The notes beneath the pieces were generated by a model that saw only the letters and a list, made by a program, of their open reading frames with translations, did no database searches and was not told where the DNA came from. This document shows, one piece after another, positions 13,217-28,200 of a stretch of 64,000 bases of DNA (its first letter is position 1; each line of letters begins with the position of its first letter). Origin of the DNA: Polydactylus sextarius (Eukaryota; Chordata; Actinopteri; Polynemidae); NCBI GenBank assembly GCA_016801845.1, contig CM028927.1, positions 17,856,501-17,920,500 of the forward strand, in the 5' to 3' direction. Both the position numbers and the translations under genes were made by a program.

Positions 13217-16200
13217 GTGAGACAGAGTCACTCGCCACTGTAAAACAAAAATTGAAGATTTATGTGAACTAGAAATTGATTTTCTTCTATGAATGTGTGA
13301 ATGTGCTGCAGGAGCTGGAGCTGCGTTGGCAGGAGTATTACGAGCTCGTCACCGTCCTGCTGCAGTGGATCAGACACCACATCCTCGTCTTCGAGGAGAG
13401 GAAGTTCCCCACCAGCTACGAGGAGATCGAGGTCAGTTGGAGTTTTTTTTTTTTTTTTTAACAAATATTAACGTGAGTGTGACAGATGGTGAACTAAAAC
13501 ATCCAACTGTTTGACCCTGCAGGTTCTCTGGCGTCAGTTTCTGAAGTTCAAAGAAACTGAACTCCCTGCGAAGGAGGCCGACAAGAATCGCTCCAAACAC
13601 ATCTTCAAGTCTTTTGAGGTCTTAATAAATCGGTTTCATCTCTACAACCATGTTCACAATTTGTTCCAAAAATGTTTGAAGTTACAGTAATTAAACATGT
13701 CTTATATAACTGAGACAAATTCCTCTTTTTTTACACTGGTATTTGACCCTAAACGCCTGCAGTTCCGCCTGCAGCACATTAGCTTGTCAAACTCTCGCTC
13801 TAAGATTAATACGAAGCAGAGAAACAGCTGAAACCTCTAGAAGATGATTCACGGCAGCAGTTTAGTCCAGAAATGGAAAAAAAAAAAACTCACCGCAAGG
13901 TTTATGTGGTTCTCACCGTGCAGGGCGCGGTGCAGGCAGGTCACATCAAAGTGCCGCCGGGTTACCACCCGTTTGACGTGGAGAAGGAGTGGGGTCGTCT
14001 GCACGTCGCCATCCTGGAGAGAGAGAGACTCCTCAGGACCGAGTTCGAGAGGCAAGTTAAACCTCGTCACATGTCGTTTGTTTTCCAAAGCAAACTCTGC
14101 ATTTTTTAATTTAACCACAAGATATTTAAAAAACTGTTACTGCGTCCTCATGAGGATGAGTCATTTCCCAATGATTAAGTTCACTTTGGTAACATCAAAC
14201 TGAGTTGGTTTTGAGGGAGGGAGGAGAGGGAAGTAAAAAAAATCATATTAAGGGAAAACTCATGACAACCGTACCAGTGCCATGGCAACAGTCTCGCAGT
14301 AATGTGATCATCTGATGGTCGAGTTTTACAAAATATCATCTCTAGTCGGGTGAACAGACTCAGACCCATCATGGCTTTCATGCAGCAGGGATACGCGTTA
14401 AAGTTTTTATTCCGCTCCAGGACAGAGTGAGTTCTTTGACTCTTTTCACTTTTTTTCACTCTTTTTTTCTTTTTAGTTTACTTTTACTTATTTATAAAGA
14501 GCTGGATTTTATTTTGGTAAATCAAAGCAGAAGCAGCAGGACAAAGAAGCAGCCTGGAGAATAATATGAATTGTCTTTGAAACAGTTTCTAACCTTCAAC
14601 CTACTCCTCCTTTTCTTTCCTTCGCAGGCTGGAGCGACTTCAGAGGATCGTCAGTAAAGTCCAGATGGAGTCGGGGGTGTGTGAGGAGCAGCTCAACCAG
14701 GTGGAAACTCTGCTGCAGACGGTGGGGAAACAAAACCAGAAATATTTACACTTTTACAGCTGCATCCAGGGCTGTGAATCACTTAATCCTCATCTGTGTG
14801 TGTTTATGTTTGTCGCAGGACGTGAGGATGATGAGCTCAGGGAAACCTGCTCAACACACAGCAGAGATGGAGGCAGATCTGGAGAAAGCAGAGGGAATGA
14901 TTCGCTTCCTCTTTAATGATGTTCAACTGCTCAAAGATGGACGCCACCTTCAAGCTGAACAGATGTATCGCAGGTAAAGGAGAAATAAATAAATTAATAT
15001 AATTAAATTAATAAACTTTTTTTGGAAAGATTAACCCTCCTGATCCTGGTTGTAGAGTTTACCGTCTCCACGAGAGGCTGGTGAACCTCCGCAGCGAGTA
15101 CAACCTGAGGCTCAAGTCGGGCGTGACGGTCCAACAGATCCCCATGACTCAGACCCACACCGCCCAGGTCCTGCAGCAGGCTCCCATGAGGGTGAGGCCC
15201 GAGCTGGATGAAGTCACCCTGCGCTACATCCAAGACCTGCTGGGCTGGGTGGAGGAAAACCAGCGGCGCATCGACGATGGGGAGTGGGGATCCGACCTGC
15301 CCACCGTGGAGTCACAGCTGGGCAGCCACCGCGGCCTGCACCAGTCTGTGGAGGAGTTTCGCTCCAAGATCGAGAGGGCGAAAGCTGATGAGGTATGAGT
15401 AAGAATAGATTTGACTCTTTTTCTCATTTGCCCATAAAATGTCACCAAACTAACCCATGACCTCACCTCTCCTCTGCTCCAGAGCCAGATCTCTCCTGTC
15501 AGTAAAGCCGCCTACCGCGATTATCTGGGGAAACTGGAGCTTCAGTACGGAAAACTTCTGGTAAGAGATTCATCTCTTACTTTAAGTTTAAAAAAAAAAA
15601 AAACAGAGAAAGTCGCCAGTTTGAAGACTTCAACATGTGTCAAATGTGTCGCTACAGAACTCCTCGAAAGCTCGTCTGCGCTACCTGGACCAGCTTCACG
15701 CCTTTGTCATCGCGGCGACCAAAGAGCTGATGTGGCTGAATGAGAAAGAGGAGGAGGAGGTCAACTACGACTGGAGCGAACGCAACACCAACATGGCGGC
15801 CAAGAAGGAAAACTACTCGGTAAATTAACAGTGTGATGTTTTATCTGCAGAACTGACTGTGGTCGTGGTTTACACTCAAACTAAATGTTGTTGTGGTGGC
15901 GATCAGGGTTTAATGAGGGAGTTGGAGCTCAGAGAGAAGAAGGTGAACACTGTCCAGACCACAGGAGACAAACTCCTGAGAGACGGACACCCTGCCAGGA
16001 AAACTGTGGAGGTAACGTTGCTGCGCTTCTCACACACACACACACACACTTCATCACAGTAATTAAAAAAGAAATAGTGGAGTAGATTCATGTTTCCTCT
16101 CCTGCTCTCTCTCTTCAGGCGTTTACTGCAGCTCTGCAGACTCAGTGGAGTTGGATCCTTCAGCTTTGCTGCTGCGTCGAAACCCACCTGAAAGAAAACA

Positions 16201-19200
16201 CTGCCTACTTCCAGGTACCATCAACCACGACTCAACCACTACAGTTTCTTCTCACTTTTACAACCACGCAACTTCACTTAACTTTGTTTTTTTCCACATC
16301 CAGTTTTTCTCCGATGTGAAAGAGGCTGAGGAGAAGATGAAAAAGCTGGAAGATACGATGAAGAGGAAGTACATATGTGACCGATCCATCACGGTCACAC
16401 GGCTGGAAGACCTGCTGCAGGACTCAGCTGTGAGTTTAACTTAACTTTATTGTTTAATGTTTATGTTCATTAATCAAGGATTTATAAAAAGTAACAGACA
16501 GGATCCCTAGATTTTAAGGTTTCCGATGGTCCCTGAACTAATCACGTGCATTTAATCAAAATCTATTTATTCTACATGTTCTGCTTAAAAATGTGTCTGA
16601 AATAAACCAGTTGGCTCGAGTCACATTCTGTTAAAAACATAAAATTCTGCGTTTTCATTTGCAACTGGGCAGATCTGAACGAGTCGTGTGACACCAACAG
16701 TCACAAGATAAAAATCCAGTGAACATTGAGATGAACTGCAGGTTGTTGTTCACACAAGAAGAGAAGACGCTGTAAAGTTTTAAAATATAAAAAGCTCAGG
16801 GTGAACGGCACATAGCGCCGCCACATTACGTTTTTTAATCTCTGAATTTTGACTGAACTTGGTAAAAAAGCTGCGAGATCAAAAAGAGATGCATTTTAAA
16901 CATACATGATAATATTCTGTGATTAACAGGATGAGAAAGAGCAGTTGACCGAGTTCAAAACTCACCTGGAGGGACTGAAGCGACGAGCGAAGACCGTCGT
17001 CCAGCTGAAACCACGTAACCCTGCAACTCCATTAAAGGGCAAACAGCCCGTTCAGGCCGTCTGTGACTTCAAACAGATGGAGGTGAGTCAGTTGACACGT
17101 TGATACACTTTCAGTTTTATTCTGAAGACAGATAACAGCATCTGTGTGTTTTATCTTCCTGCAGATCACAGTGCACAGAGGAGACGAATGTGCTCTGTTG
17201 AACAACTCGCAGCCGCAAAAGTGGAAGGTGTTGAACGACAAAGGCAGCGAGGCGTTGGTGCCGTCGATCTGCTTCCTGGTTCCACCGACCAATAAGGACG
17301 CTGTGAACAGCGTCGCCGGGTGAGTTCAGGTCCTGTTACTTCTCCGAACAATCTCAGATCATCGTATGTAAACATAAAATAATCTTGACTGTTCTGATCC
17401 TCAGACTGGATGGAAACCTCCAGAGGCTCCAGACGCTGTGGCAGACCATGTTCGTGGACATGAAGAGCCTGTTGTCATGGCAGTACCTGATGAGAGACAT
17501 CCACATCATCAAAACCTGGAACATCACCATGGTAACACCACAGAAAATACGATATTAGAGAAACTGGGCCTTTAAGTTATTTTTATTTATAAAAAAAATG
17601 TTTGTTTTAATCTCCACTCCTGCAGTTTAAGACCCTGAGGGTGGAGGAGTACCGTCTGGCTTTGAGAAACCTGGAGCAGCACTACCAGGACTTCCTGAGA
17701 GACAGTCAGGACTCAGAAATGTTTGGCGCTGAAGACCGAATGCAAGTGGAGTCCAACTACAACACAGCCAACCAGCACTACAACACCATGGTCAGCTCTG
17801 CAGAACAGGGTGTGTATTGTTTTCTTCTTTCATTCTTTTCTCATCAACCCACACGACCACACACACACACACACACACACACACATCTGTTTAAGTTGGA
17901 TCAAACGTTTTCTCATCACACATTTGTGTTGACATCAGTCATGGTCATGTGTGTGTATGTTGACTGTTTTGGATTCATGTTACAGGCTATGTGCCACCGC
18001 GAGCAGGTAAGGTGTTTCAGTTACAGCTGCAGACGTGTAACAGCACCTTCTGATTGATCTGGCTGAAAGTGTCTGTGTGTGTGTGTGTGTGGGGCTGTCA
18101 TGTTTCATTAACTCAATCAGCTTCGTCACCTTCACTGGTTTTGATCACTCCTAACTTCACTCTCTTGTCTGTGTGCATGGATATTTCACGGTAACTGCAG
18201 TGAATGAATTAGTCAATGGACTGATAAATTAACAATAATAATAGATGGAGATGAGCTCAATCAAGCATGAAGAAGTAAATCACCAAACACAAATCAGTAG
18301 TTCTACTAAATCCACAGTTGATTCTGAGTATTTCCCTCAAATGACTTGATTGTTTTGATTGTTTATCTCTTGCACTGCACAAAACCTTACTTGAACTAAT
18401 AATCAATACATTAATGCAGAATATATGTTCTCAAATACATCATATATCAAAATATATCTACATTATTTTCATTAAACCAGGAGAACAGGACGAGACCGTG
18501 TGTAAGACCTACCTGACAAAGATCAAGGACCTTCGTCTGAGGCTGGAGGGATGTGAAAACCGAACAGTGACGCGTCTTCGTCAGCCGGTGGACAAGGAGC
18601 CACTGAAGTCCTGCGCCCTGAAGACGGCCGAGCAGATGGTAACGTTGAGATATCGAAACATAAACCACAAAAATCAGGCTGAATTGTTAATGATGTAGCT
18701 AAATAATTTTCCCGCGTTCCCAACGGCAGAAAGTCCAGTCCGAGTTGGAGGGTTTGAAGAAAGACTTGAACTCAATCGCGGAGAAGACGGAGGAGGTTCT
18801 GGCGTCTCCTCAGCAGTCGAGCTCGGCGCCGATCCTCCGCTCCGAACTGGACGTCACGGTGAAGAAGATGGACCACGTCTACGGCCTCTCCTCCGTCTAC
18901 CTGGACAAGTGAGACTCTTGAGAAATTCCTCATATATTCACAGCTGCAGTTGTGCTGTTGTACTTTTAAACTCAATGCAAACCTCTTGATTTCAGGCTGA
19001 AGACAATTGATGTCGTGATCAGAAACACTAAAGACGCAGAGGACACGCTGAAGAGTTACGAGACTCGTCTGCGTGACGTCAGTAACGTCCCGGCTGAGGA
19101 GAAGGAGGTGCAGGACCATCGCACTCAGCTCAAGGTATTTCCTCTTTCCTTTTCATCCTGGACTCAACAGTTTAAATATCATTAGTACATATGAAGACTT

Positions 19201-22200
19201 TGTTCTTTCGTCCAACAGGAGATGCGTGCCGAAGCAGAAGCCGACCAGGTCGTCTTCGAGCGTCTGCAGGACGAGCTGAAGAGAGCGACGACCATCAACG
19301 ACAAGATGACGCGGATCCACAGCGAACGCGACGCCGAGCTGGAGCATTACCGCCAGCTGGTCTCCAACCTCCTGGAGCGCTGGCAGGCTGTGTTCGCTCA
19401 GATCGACCTGAGGCTGCGGGAGCTCGACCTCCTCGGCCGACACATGACCTCCTACAGGGAGAACTACGAGTGGCTGATCCGCTGGCTCGGTGAGGCCCGG
19501 CAGAGGCAGGAGAAGATTCAAGCCGTGCCCATCGGTGACAGCAAGGCTCTCAAGGAGCAACTGGCAGAGGAGAAGGTATTGTCACAGAAATAAAGAAATA
19601 AAACCAGAGGGCGGTGATACTGACTGTGATATCGATATTAAATAACGTTTTATTTACAGAAACTCCTGGAAGAGATCGAGAAAAACAAGGACACGATTGA
19701 AAACTGCCAGAAAAATGCAAAAGCTTACATCGACTCTGTTAAGGTTTGTTCTGATATTTCTTAAAACTTAAAAGCAAAAGGAAGATGATTACCTTGTCTT
19801 GACATAATTTTTTATATTTATTTTTTTCTCTTTATTTTTTTAAGGATTATGAGTTTCAGATTTTGACCTACAAAGCTCTTCAGGATCCGATCGCATCTCC
19901 TCTAAAGAAACCCAAGATGGAGTGTGCATCAGATAACATTATCCAGGAGGTCAGTTCCTCACACAAACTACTGCTGAATGATTTAAGCTGTTTACACTGT
20001 GATATTTTGCTTTGTTTAGTATATTTAAGTTTAGCATAAAGACTGGAAACAGGTGGAACTACTCACCTGGTTCTGTTTAAACATCTTCATGTCATTAACT
20101 GTTAAATATCTATATATTTATTTCAGTATGTGACTCTGAGAACGCGCTACAGCGAGCTCATGACTCTCAACAGCCAGTATATTAAATTCATCATGGATAC
20201 ACAGCGCCGCCTGGAGGAAGACGAGGTATTTAACAGTCTGTGAAAACTCACAACCTCACTAACACAAACGACTCCACCCCCCCCGACTGTTAACTGATTA
20301 ATGTATGGGAAATAATTTGTCAAAGATGTTGGCACTTGGAAACGTTTTATTCTGTGACTCAGAAAAAGAAGCAAACTTTCATCCTAATGTTGCAGCACAT
20401 CACATCTCCACTTCAGTTTATGTCTCATTTCCTTCCTACACTTTGTATTAAAGACAACTCATGTCACATAGTTTGTTACACGTGACTCCAGTTTGGCATC
20501 AGCTCCAAATCCAGTCACATCTTCTAACCGCTCAGCTGCTTGTCCAACAGTTTCACTTTTGTTTGTTTCCTCTTGAAATCACTTCACGATTGTGATTTGA
20601 AGGTTTTTCGGTTAAGCCTTATATTTTTTACCCCTTTTTCTTCTTTTTTTCTAACTTCTTTCTATTGTGTTTGATCCCTTTTTTTTTTTTTTTTTTTTTT
20701 CTGCTTGCCAACGCTTTGTCATGATGAATATTAATCACACGCTTAAGAGCTGAATTTACCCTCGAAAGCACCAGGTATTTAAAAACAAACAGCAGACTCT
20801 CGTCTGTAGAGAAAGGAAGGTTCAGGATTATTGGGAAACCTTTAATTATTGAACTACTTTTAGGATTATTATTAAATTTGCCATCATCTTGCAGGCGTAA
20901 TATGTTTCTGAAAGGCTACATTTACTAATTAGGGCTAAAATTAATGATTATTTCTACAACTGATTAATTTTTTTGTGTGAAATATCCTTTTTTCACTATT
21001 TTTGAATTAGTTGCTCATAATTTAGTGGAGATTGAGGCTGTACAGGTTTAGAAAATGCTGAACCTTCCTTATAGGAACAACCCTTCATCGTTCATACCAG
21101 TCGGTAGAGCTCATCTCTCGATGTCTGCAGCATCACTGCTCCTCCATTTTGGATTTAGCATATGGCCGTTTCTCAAATGCGAGGAAGCTGCTTAAAAGAT
21201 GCTTTTTCGAGGACGCCACGTCATCGAGTCTCTGTTCCAGTGTCAAGGATGCCTTGAGTTGTAGTTATTATCCCCCTGTCATGGAGTCCTTGATTCGTAG
21301 AAATTTTCCACAATCCTCCACTGCACAATCATAGCAGCAACAGTCATTTGAATATAAAAGCTTTATTTATCTCATGAGTTGTTGATGTAAATTTAACCAT
21401 GAACACAATCATACATTAATAAATTGCTTGTTTGCGGTTGTTTATGTTGCGGTTATGATTGATTCATCCATTATCTCGGTCGTACCAGGACTAATTGTTT
21501 ATCAACCGTGTGTGACATTACACATATGAATTTTTATAAATATTTTTTTGCAGGGATAACGTGTACTTTATTAGTCTGATCTAACTGTACGTGATTCAAA
21601 TGCTAGCGAGGTGCGTAGCCTCGACTTCCAAGGCGACCGTGCTGCTGAGGAAGCCGCCTCGCATTTGAGAAAAACGGCCTCAGTCTCGTCTCTTCCGCTG
21701 AATCCAACTCGACTTTGTGTTGTTGTGTCCTGTGACGATCACGTTGTGTTTGTGGCATCACTACGCTGATCTGATAGTGAGGTTTATTCCAGTTTAACTG
21801 CACATTTCCTAAAGCGCTTCTTACTTTTTGCATGCTGATTATTATTTATTCCCTGCATAGAGACACAACTTGAGCCCTAAACATCACACCAATCACATCA
21901 GAAACAGGAAATTTAAACATGAAATTTGTTGAATCTCTACACACCATTTACATCTTGAAAATATAAATCCCAACTTTGTTATTATTGTCTGTATTTAAAC
22001 ACTGCTACTGCATGAAATCAAAGTGCCGTGCTGTGCTGTGAAGTAAAGTGTCATTGTCTGTGCCATACATTGTATAAACATGACAAGCATTTCCCAATAC
22101 AGTATCTTCCCGTAGTTATAAGAACTTTCTGTCGTAGGTAACAATCTGTTGCTGTAACATAGTCTCATGTATTTACATGTCGATGTATCTACATGTTTTA

Positions 22201-25200
22201 GTGGAAATTTATTTTATAGTCTAACACCTTTAACATTTTCTCACTTCCCTTTACTCCCTCTTTGCTTCTACTAATACAGAAAGCTTCAGAAAAACTAAAA
22301 GAAGAGGAGAGGAAAAGGCTGGCAGAGATTCAGGCTGAGTTAGACAAACAGAAACAGTTGGCTGAGGCTCACGCTAAGTCTGTGGCCAAAGCAGAGCAAG
22401 AGGCAGAGGAGCTGAAGCTGAGGATGAAGGAGGAGGCCAGCAAGAGGCAAGACGTAGCAGTGGACGCTGAGAAACAGAAACAAAACATCCAGCAGGAGCT
22501 GCAGCACCTGAAGAGTCTGTCAGATCAGGAGATCAAATCCAAGACTCAGCAGCTGGAAGAGGCGCTGATCTGTCGTAGGAGGATCGAAGAGGAGATCCAC
22601 ATAATCAGAGTCCAGCTGGAGACTACGATATCGCAGAAGAGCACGGCCGAAGCCGAGCTGCAGAAGCTCAGAGACAAAGCTGCAGAGGCCGAGAAGCTCA
22701 GGAAATCTGCTCAGGACGAAGCAGAGAGGCTTCGCAAGCAGGTAGCGGAGGAGACTCAGAAAAAGAAAAACGCAGAAGACGAGCTGAAGCGTAAATCTGA
22801 AGCTGAGAAAGAAGCTGCCAAGCAGAAGCAGAAAGCTCTGGATGACCTGCAGAAATTCAAGCTTCAAGCCGAGGAGGCGGAGAGGAGAATGAAACAAGCC
22901 GAGGAGGAGAAACTGAGGCAGATCAAGGTCGTAGAGGAGGTGGCGCAGAAGTCTGCTGCCACTGAGTTACAAACCAGATCTTTGTCCTTCACTGAAAAAG
23001 CAACGAAACTGGAGGAATCCCTGAAGAAAGAGCAGGGAACTGTGCTTCAGCTGCAGGAGGAGGCTGAAAAACTCAGAAAACAACAAGAGGAGGCAGACAA
23101 AGCCAGGGAGCAAGCAGAGAAAGAGCTTGAAATATGGCGACAGAAAGCCAACGAGGCTCTTCGTTTGAGGCTTCAAGCTGAGGAAGAGGCTCAGAAGAAG
23201 AGCCAGGCTCAGGAGGAGGCAGAGAAGCAGAAGCTGGAGGCAGAAAGAGACGCCAAGAAAAGAGCTAAAGCTGAAGATGCTGCACTGAAGCAGAAAGACA
23301 ATGCAGAGAAAGAGCTGGAGAAACAGAGGAAGTTTGCAGAACAGATAGCTCAGCAAAAGCTTTCTGCAGAGCAAGAGTGTATCCGTTTGAAGGCCGACTT
23401 CGAACATGCAGAACAACAGAGAGGACTGTTGGATAACGAGCTCCAGCGTCTTAAAAATGAGGTGAACGCTGCTGAGAACCAGAGGAAACAGCTGGAAGAC
23501 GAGCTGGCTAAAGTCAGAGGTGAAATGGACGCTCTTCTGCAGATGAAGATTCAAGCAGAGAAGGAGACGCTGTCGAACACGGAAAAGAGCAAACAGCTTC
23601 TTGAGTCCGAGGCGTTGAAAATGAAACAACTTGCCGAGGAGGCATCCAGAATGAGGTCGGTAGCAGAAGAAGCAAAGAAGCAGAGGCAGATTGCTGAGGA
23701 CGAGGCGGCGCAGCAAAGAGCCGAGGCTGAAAAGATACTCAAGGAGAAACTGGCCGCCATCAACGAGGCGACTCGTCTCAAGACTGAAGCGGAGATGGCT
23801 CTGAAAGCCAAAGAGGCAGAGAATGAACGACTGAAAAGAAAAGCTGAGGAAGAAGCTTATCAGAGAAAACTGCTGGAGGACCAGGCTGCTCAGCATAAAC
23901 AGGACATCGAGGAAAAAATCACACATCTGAAGACCTCATCTGTGACTGAATTAGAAAGACAAAAGACCATTGTGGAAGAAACTCTGAGGCAAAAGAAAGT
24001 GGTGGAAGAAGAAATTTACATCATCAAGATCAACTTTGAGAAAGCATCAAAAGAAAAGTCGGACTTGGAGCTGGAATTGAAGAAGTTGAAGGGAATTGCA
24101 GACGAGACACAGAAAAGCAAACTCAAAGCCGAAGAAGAGGCTGAGAAACTGAAAAAACTTGCTGCAGAGGAAGAGAAGAAAAGGAAAGAAGCTGAGGAGA
24201 AGGTGAAGAGGATCACTGCAGCTGAAGAGGAGGCAGCAAGACAATGCAAAGCTGCTCAGCAGGAAGTTGATCGCCTGAAAAAGAAAGCGGTTGAAGCGAA
24301 ACAACAGAAAGATAATGCTGAGAAAGAGGCAGAGAAGCAGGTTATTCTGGCCAAAGAAGCAGCGCAGAAATGCACTGCAGCAGAACAGAAAGCTCAAGAT
24401 GTGCTCAGTAAGAATAAAGAAGACATTCTCGCTCAGGAAAAACTGAAAGATGAGTTTGAAAACGCAAAGAAACTTGCACAAGCTGCAGAGAAAGCCAAAG
24501 AGAAAGCAGAGAAAGAGGCCGCTCTGCTCCGTCAAAAGGCAGAGGATGCTGAAAAACAGAAAAAAGCTGCAGAGGATGAAGCAGCTAAACAAGCCAAAGC
24601 TCAGAAAGATGCAGAGAGACTGAGGAAAGAAGCAGAGGAGGAGGCCTCAAAGCGAGCAGCAGCTGAAGCAGCAGCTCTGAAGCAGAAGCAGCAGGCTGAT
24701 GCCGAGATGGCCAAGCACAAAAAAGAGGCAGAACAAGCACTTAAACAGAAATCTCAGGTAGAAAAGGAACTTACAGTCGTCAAACTGCAACTGGATGAGA
24801 CCGATAAACAGAAAGCACTGTTGGATGAGGAGCTTCAGAGAGTTAAAGGTGAAGTCAATGATGCCGTCAAACAAAAAGCACAGGTGGAAGATGAACTGTC
24901 TAAAGTTAGGATCCAGATGGAGGAGCTCCTGAAACTTAAGATCAAAATCGAGCAAGAAAATCAACGGCTCATGAAGAAAGACAAGGATAATACTCAGAAA
25001 CTTCTTGCAGAGGAAGCAGAGAAAATGAAGAGTTTGGCTGAAGAAGCTGCCAGACTTAGTGTGGAGGCTGAAGAAACAGCCAGACAGAGGCAGCTCGCTG
25101 AGTCTGCCTTGGCCGAGCAGCGAGCACTTGCAGAGAAAATGCTAAAGGAGAAAATGCAGGCCATCCAAGAGGCTACCAAACTGAAGGCTGAGGCAGAGGA

Positions 25201-28200
25201 GCTGCAGAAACAAAAGAACCAGGCTCAAGAAAAGGCTAAAAAACTACTGGAGGACAAACAACAGATCCAGCAGCGCCTTGACAAGGAGACAGAGGGTTTC
25301 CAAAAATCACTAGAGGCCGAGCGAAAGAGGCAGCTCGAGGTCTCGGCTGAAGCTGAGAAACTGAAATTGAGGGTGAAGGAGCTCAGCGACGCTCAGGCCA
25401 AAGCTGAAGAGGAGGCTAAGAAATTCAAGAAACAAGCCGACGAAGCAAAAACTCGTCTTCAAGACACAGAAAAGCAGGCCACAGAAATTGTTGTGCAAAA
25501 GTTAGAGACTCAGAGGCTGCAGAGCACCAGAGAGGCTGACGACTTGAAGAAAGCCATCGCTGACCTTGAAAAAGAGAGAGAGAAACTGAAAAAAGATGCA
25601 GAGGAGCTTCAGAAAAAATCTAAAGAGGTAACACTGTAACATGACAGCGACATTGTCAAACAATATACAGAACCCTTGTAGTTGATATTATCCTGCTAAA
25701 CACTAACTATAGAATAGTATTCAACACGTACAGTATTTCATGTAAATTGCAGAGTCTTTAATTAACATCTCGCAATTTATATAAATGTTATTCAAATGTA
25801 AAGTATCACAGTGTCACATTTGACTTTTTTTTTTTTGGAAAATAAGTAACTTTTTTTGCCAAGTTACAAAGATCAATACCTCCCTGATGTCTGTATGTTA
25901 AACATGAAGCTGGATCCAGGAGACTCTTAGCTTAGCATAAAGAAGGGTGGGGCCATATGCTAAGCTAAGCTAAGCTAATCAGCTGCTAGCTCTAGCTTTG
26001 TATTTACTGCAAAATCATTAGAGTTGTATTGATCTTCTAATTTTACTCTTATTTCAAAAATTGTTGAATTATTTAAATATTCTTTAGGTTGTAAGATTGT
26101 GCGGTTTCTCACTGATGTTTCACTATTTTTTTCTTTATTCCAAACAGATGGCAAATGCCCAACAGGAACAGATTGAGCAACAGAAGGTCATTCTTCAGCA
26201 GACTTTCCTCACAGAGAAAGAAGTGTTGCTCAAAAGAGAAAAGGCCGTTGAGGATGAGAAGAAGAAGCTTGAGAAACAACTTGACGATGAAGTGAAAAAA
26301 GCCAAGGCTCTCAAAGACGAGCAAGAGCGTAAGAGGAAGCAAATGGAAGAGGAGAAGAAGAAACTTCAGGCCATCATGGATGAAGCTGTGAAGAAACAGA
26401 AAGAGGCTGAAGAGGAGATGAGAAACAAGCAAAAGGAAATGGAAATGCTGGAGAAGAAAAGGCTTGAACAAGAGAAACAAATGGAAGAGGAAAACAAAAA
26501 GCTTAGAGAGAAGCTGCAGAATCTCGAGGTTGCCTCCAAACAGGCTGCATCCAAAACTAAGGAGACTGAAGTCCAGACAGATGAGGTTCCTGAGGAGCAG
26601 TTAGTTGCGATGACAATGGTGGGAACAACAAAGAAGGTTTTCAATGGCTCTGTTGAAACGGATGGAGTGAAGAAAGATGCAGAATCACCATTAGCATTTG
26701 AAGGAATAAGAGAGAAAGTTCCTGCAGAAAGGCTCCATGATATTGGTGTCTTGACCAAAAAGGAGCTTGACAAATTGAAAAAGGGCAAAACTTCTGTGCA
26801 AGACCTCGGAAAGACTGATAAAATCAAAACATGTCTTAAGGGTCAGAGCTCCGTTGGAGGTATCATGACTCCATCCAAAGAGAAAATGAGTATCTATCAG
26901 GCCATGACACAGAACAAGATCAGTCCTAACACTGCTACAATGCTCCTGGAGGCTCAAGCAGCGTCTGGTTACATTGTAGATCCAGTGAAAAACAAACTCC
27001 TCTCTGTGGATGAGGCTGTTAAGGAGGAGTTGATCGGCCCTGAGTTCCATGACCGAATGCTCTCTGCAGAGAGAGCAGCCACTGGATTCAAAGATCCTTA
27101 CACTGGAGCCAAAATATCGCTGTTTGAGGCCATGAAGAAAGGACTGATTGAGAAAGACCAGGCCACTAAATACCTAGATGTACAGCTCGCAACTGGTGGC
27201 ATCATTGACCCCGTCAATAGTCATAGAGTACCCCTGCAAACCGCCTACAAGCAAGGTCAGTTTGACGCAGACATGAACAAGAAACTAACTGATCCCAGTG
27301 ATGATTGCAAACTATTCATTGACCCCAGCACACAGGAGCAACTCACGTACAAACAGTTACTGGACAGATGCACCAAAGATGCAGACACAGGCCTGTTGAT
27401 TTTACCAGTAACTGAGAAAGCTGCTCAGACAGAAAGAACATACACAGACCTGGAAACTAAAGACATATTGAGTAAATCAACTGTTGATGTGCCTTTCGGA
27501 AAATTCAAAGGAAAAACCGTCACCATCTGGGAAGTCATAAATTCAGAGTATTTCACTGAAGAGCAAAGACGGGAACTGATTCGCCAGTACAAGTCTGGCA
27601 AAATCACAGTGGAGAAGATCATCAAAATTGTGATCACTGTTGTGGAGGACAAGGAGAAAAATAATGAAAATGTATTTAATGGTTTGAGAGCTCCAGTCTC
27701 TGCCAATGAACTGTTAGACTCCAAGGTTATAAACAAAGACCTGTTCAACAAGTTGAGTAATGGCAAGATTACAGTCAAAGAGATCTCTGACATGGACTCA
27801 GTGAAGAAGGCACTACAGGGAACACCAAGCATTGCTGGGGTATTGAATGAACCAACCAAGGAGAAAATGCCTTTCTATCAAGCTATGAAGAAAGAATTAC
27901 TGTCACCAGAAACAGTGTTGAACCTTCTTGAAGCTCAGGCAGCAACTGGCTTCATAATCGATCCCGTCAAAAATGAGAGAGTCCCTGTTGATGAAGCTGT
28001 TAAATCAGGTCTCGTCGGCCCAGAACTGCACGAGCGACTTCTATCCGCAGAGAGAGCGGTCAGTGGCTACCAAGATCCATATACAGGAAAGAAGGTGTCT
28101 CTATTTGAGGCCATGAACAAAGGCCTTATTAAGAAAGATCATGGCATTCGTCTGCTTGAGGCACAACTCTCAACAGGTGGAATCATCGACCCTGTTAAAA

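Noticed and set aside
21149..21334. Small open frame in a plectin intron
   Set aside because: It falls within an inverted-repeat element.
22520..25498. Long minus-strand open frames over the rod exon, rich in Leu, Phe and Ser
   Set aside because: They are the reverse reading of Glu/Lys-rich coiled-coil codons and have no independent start, splice or domain evidence.
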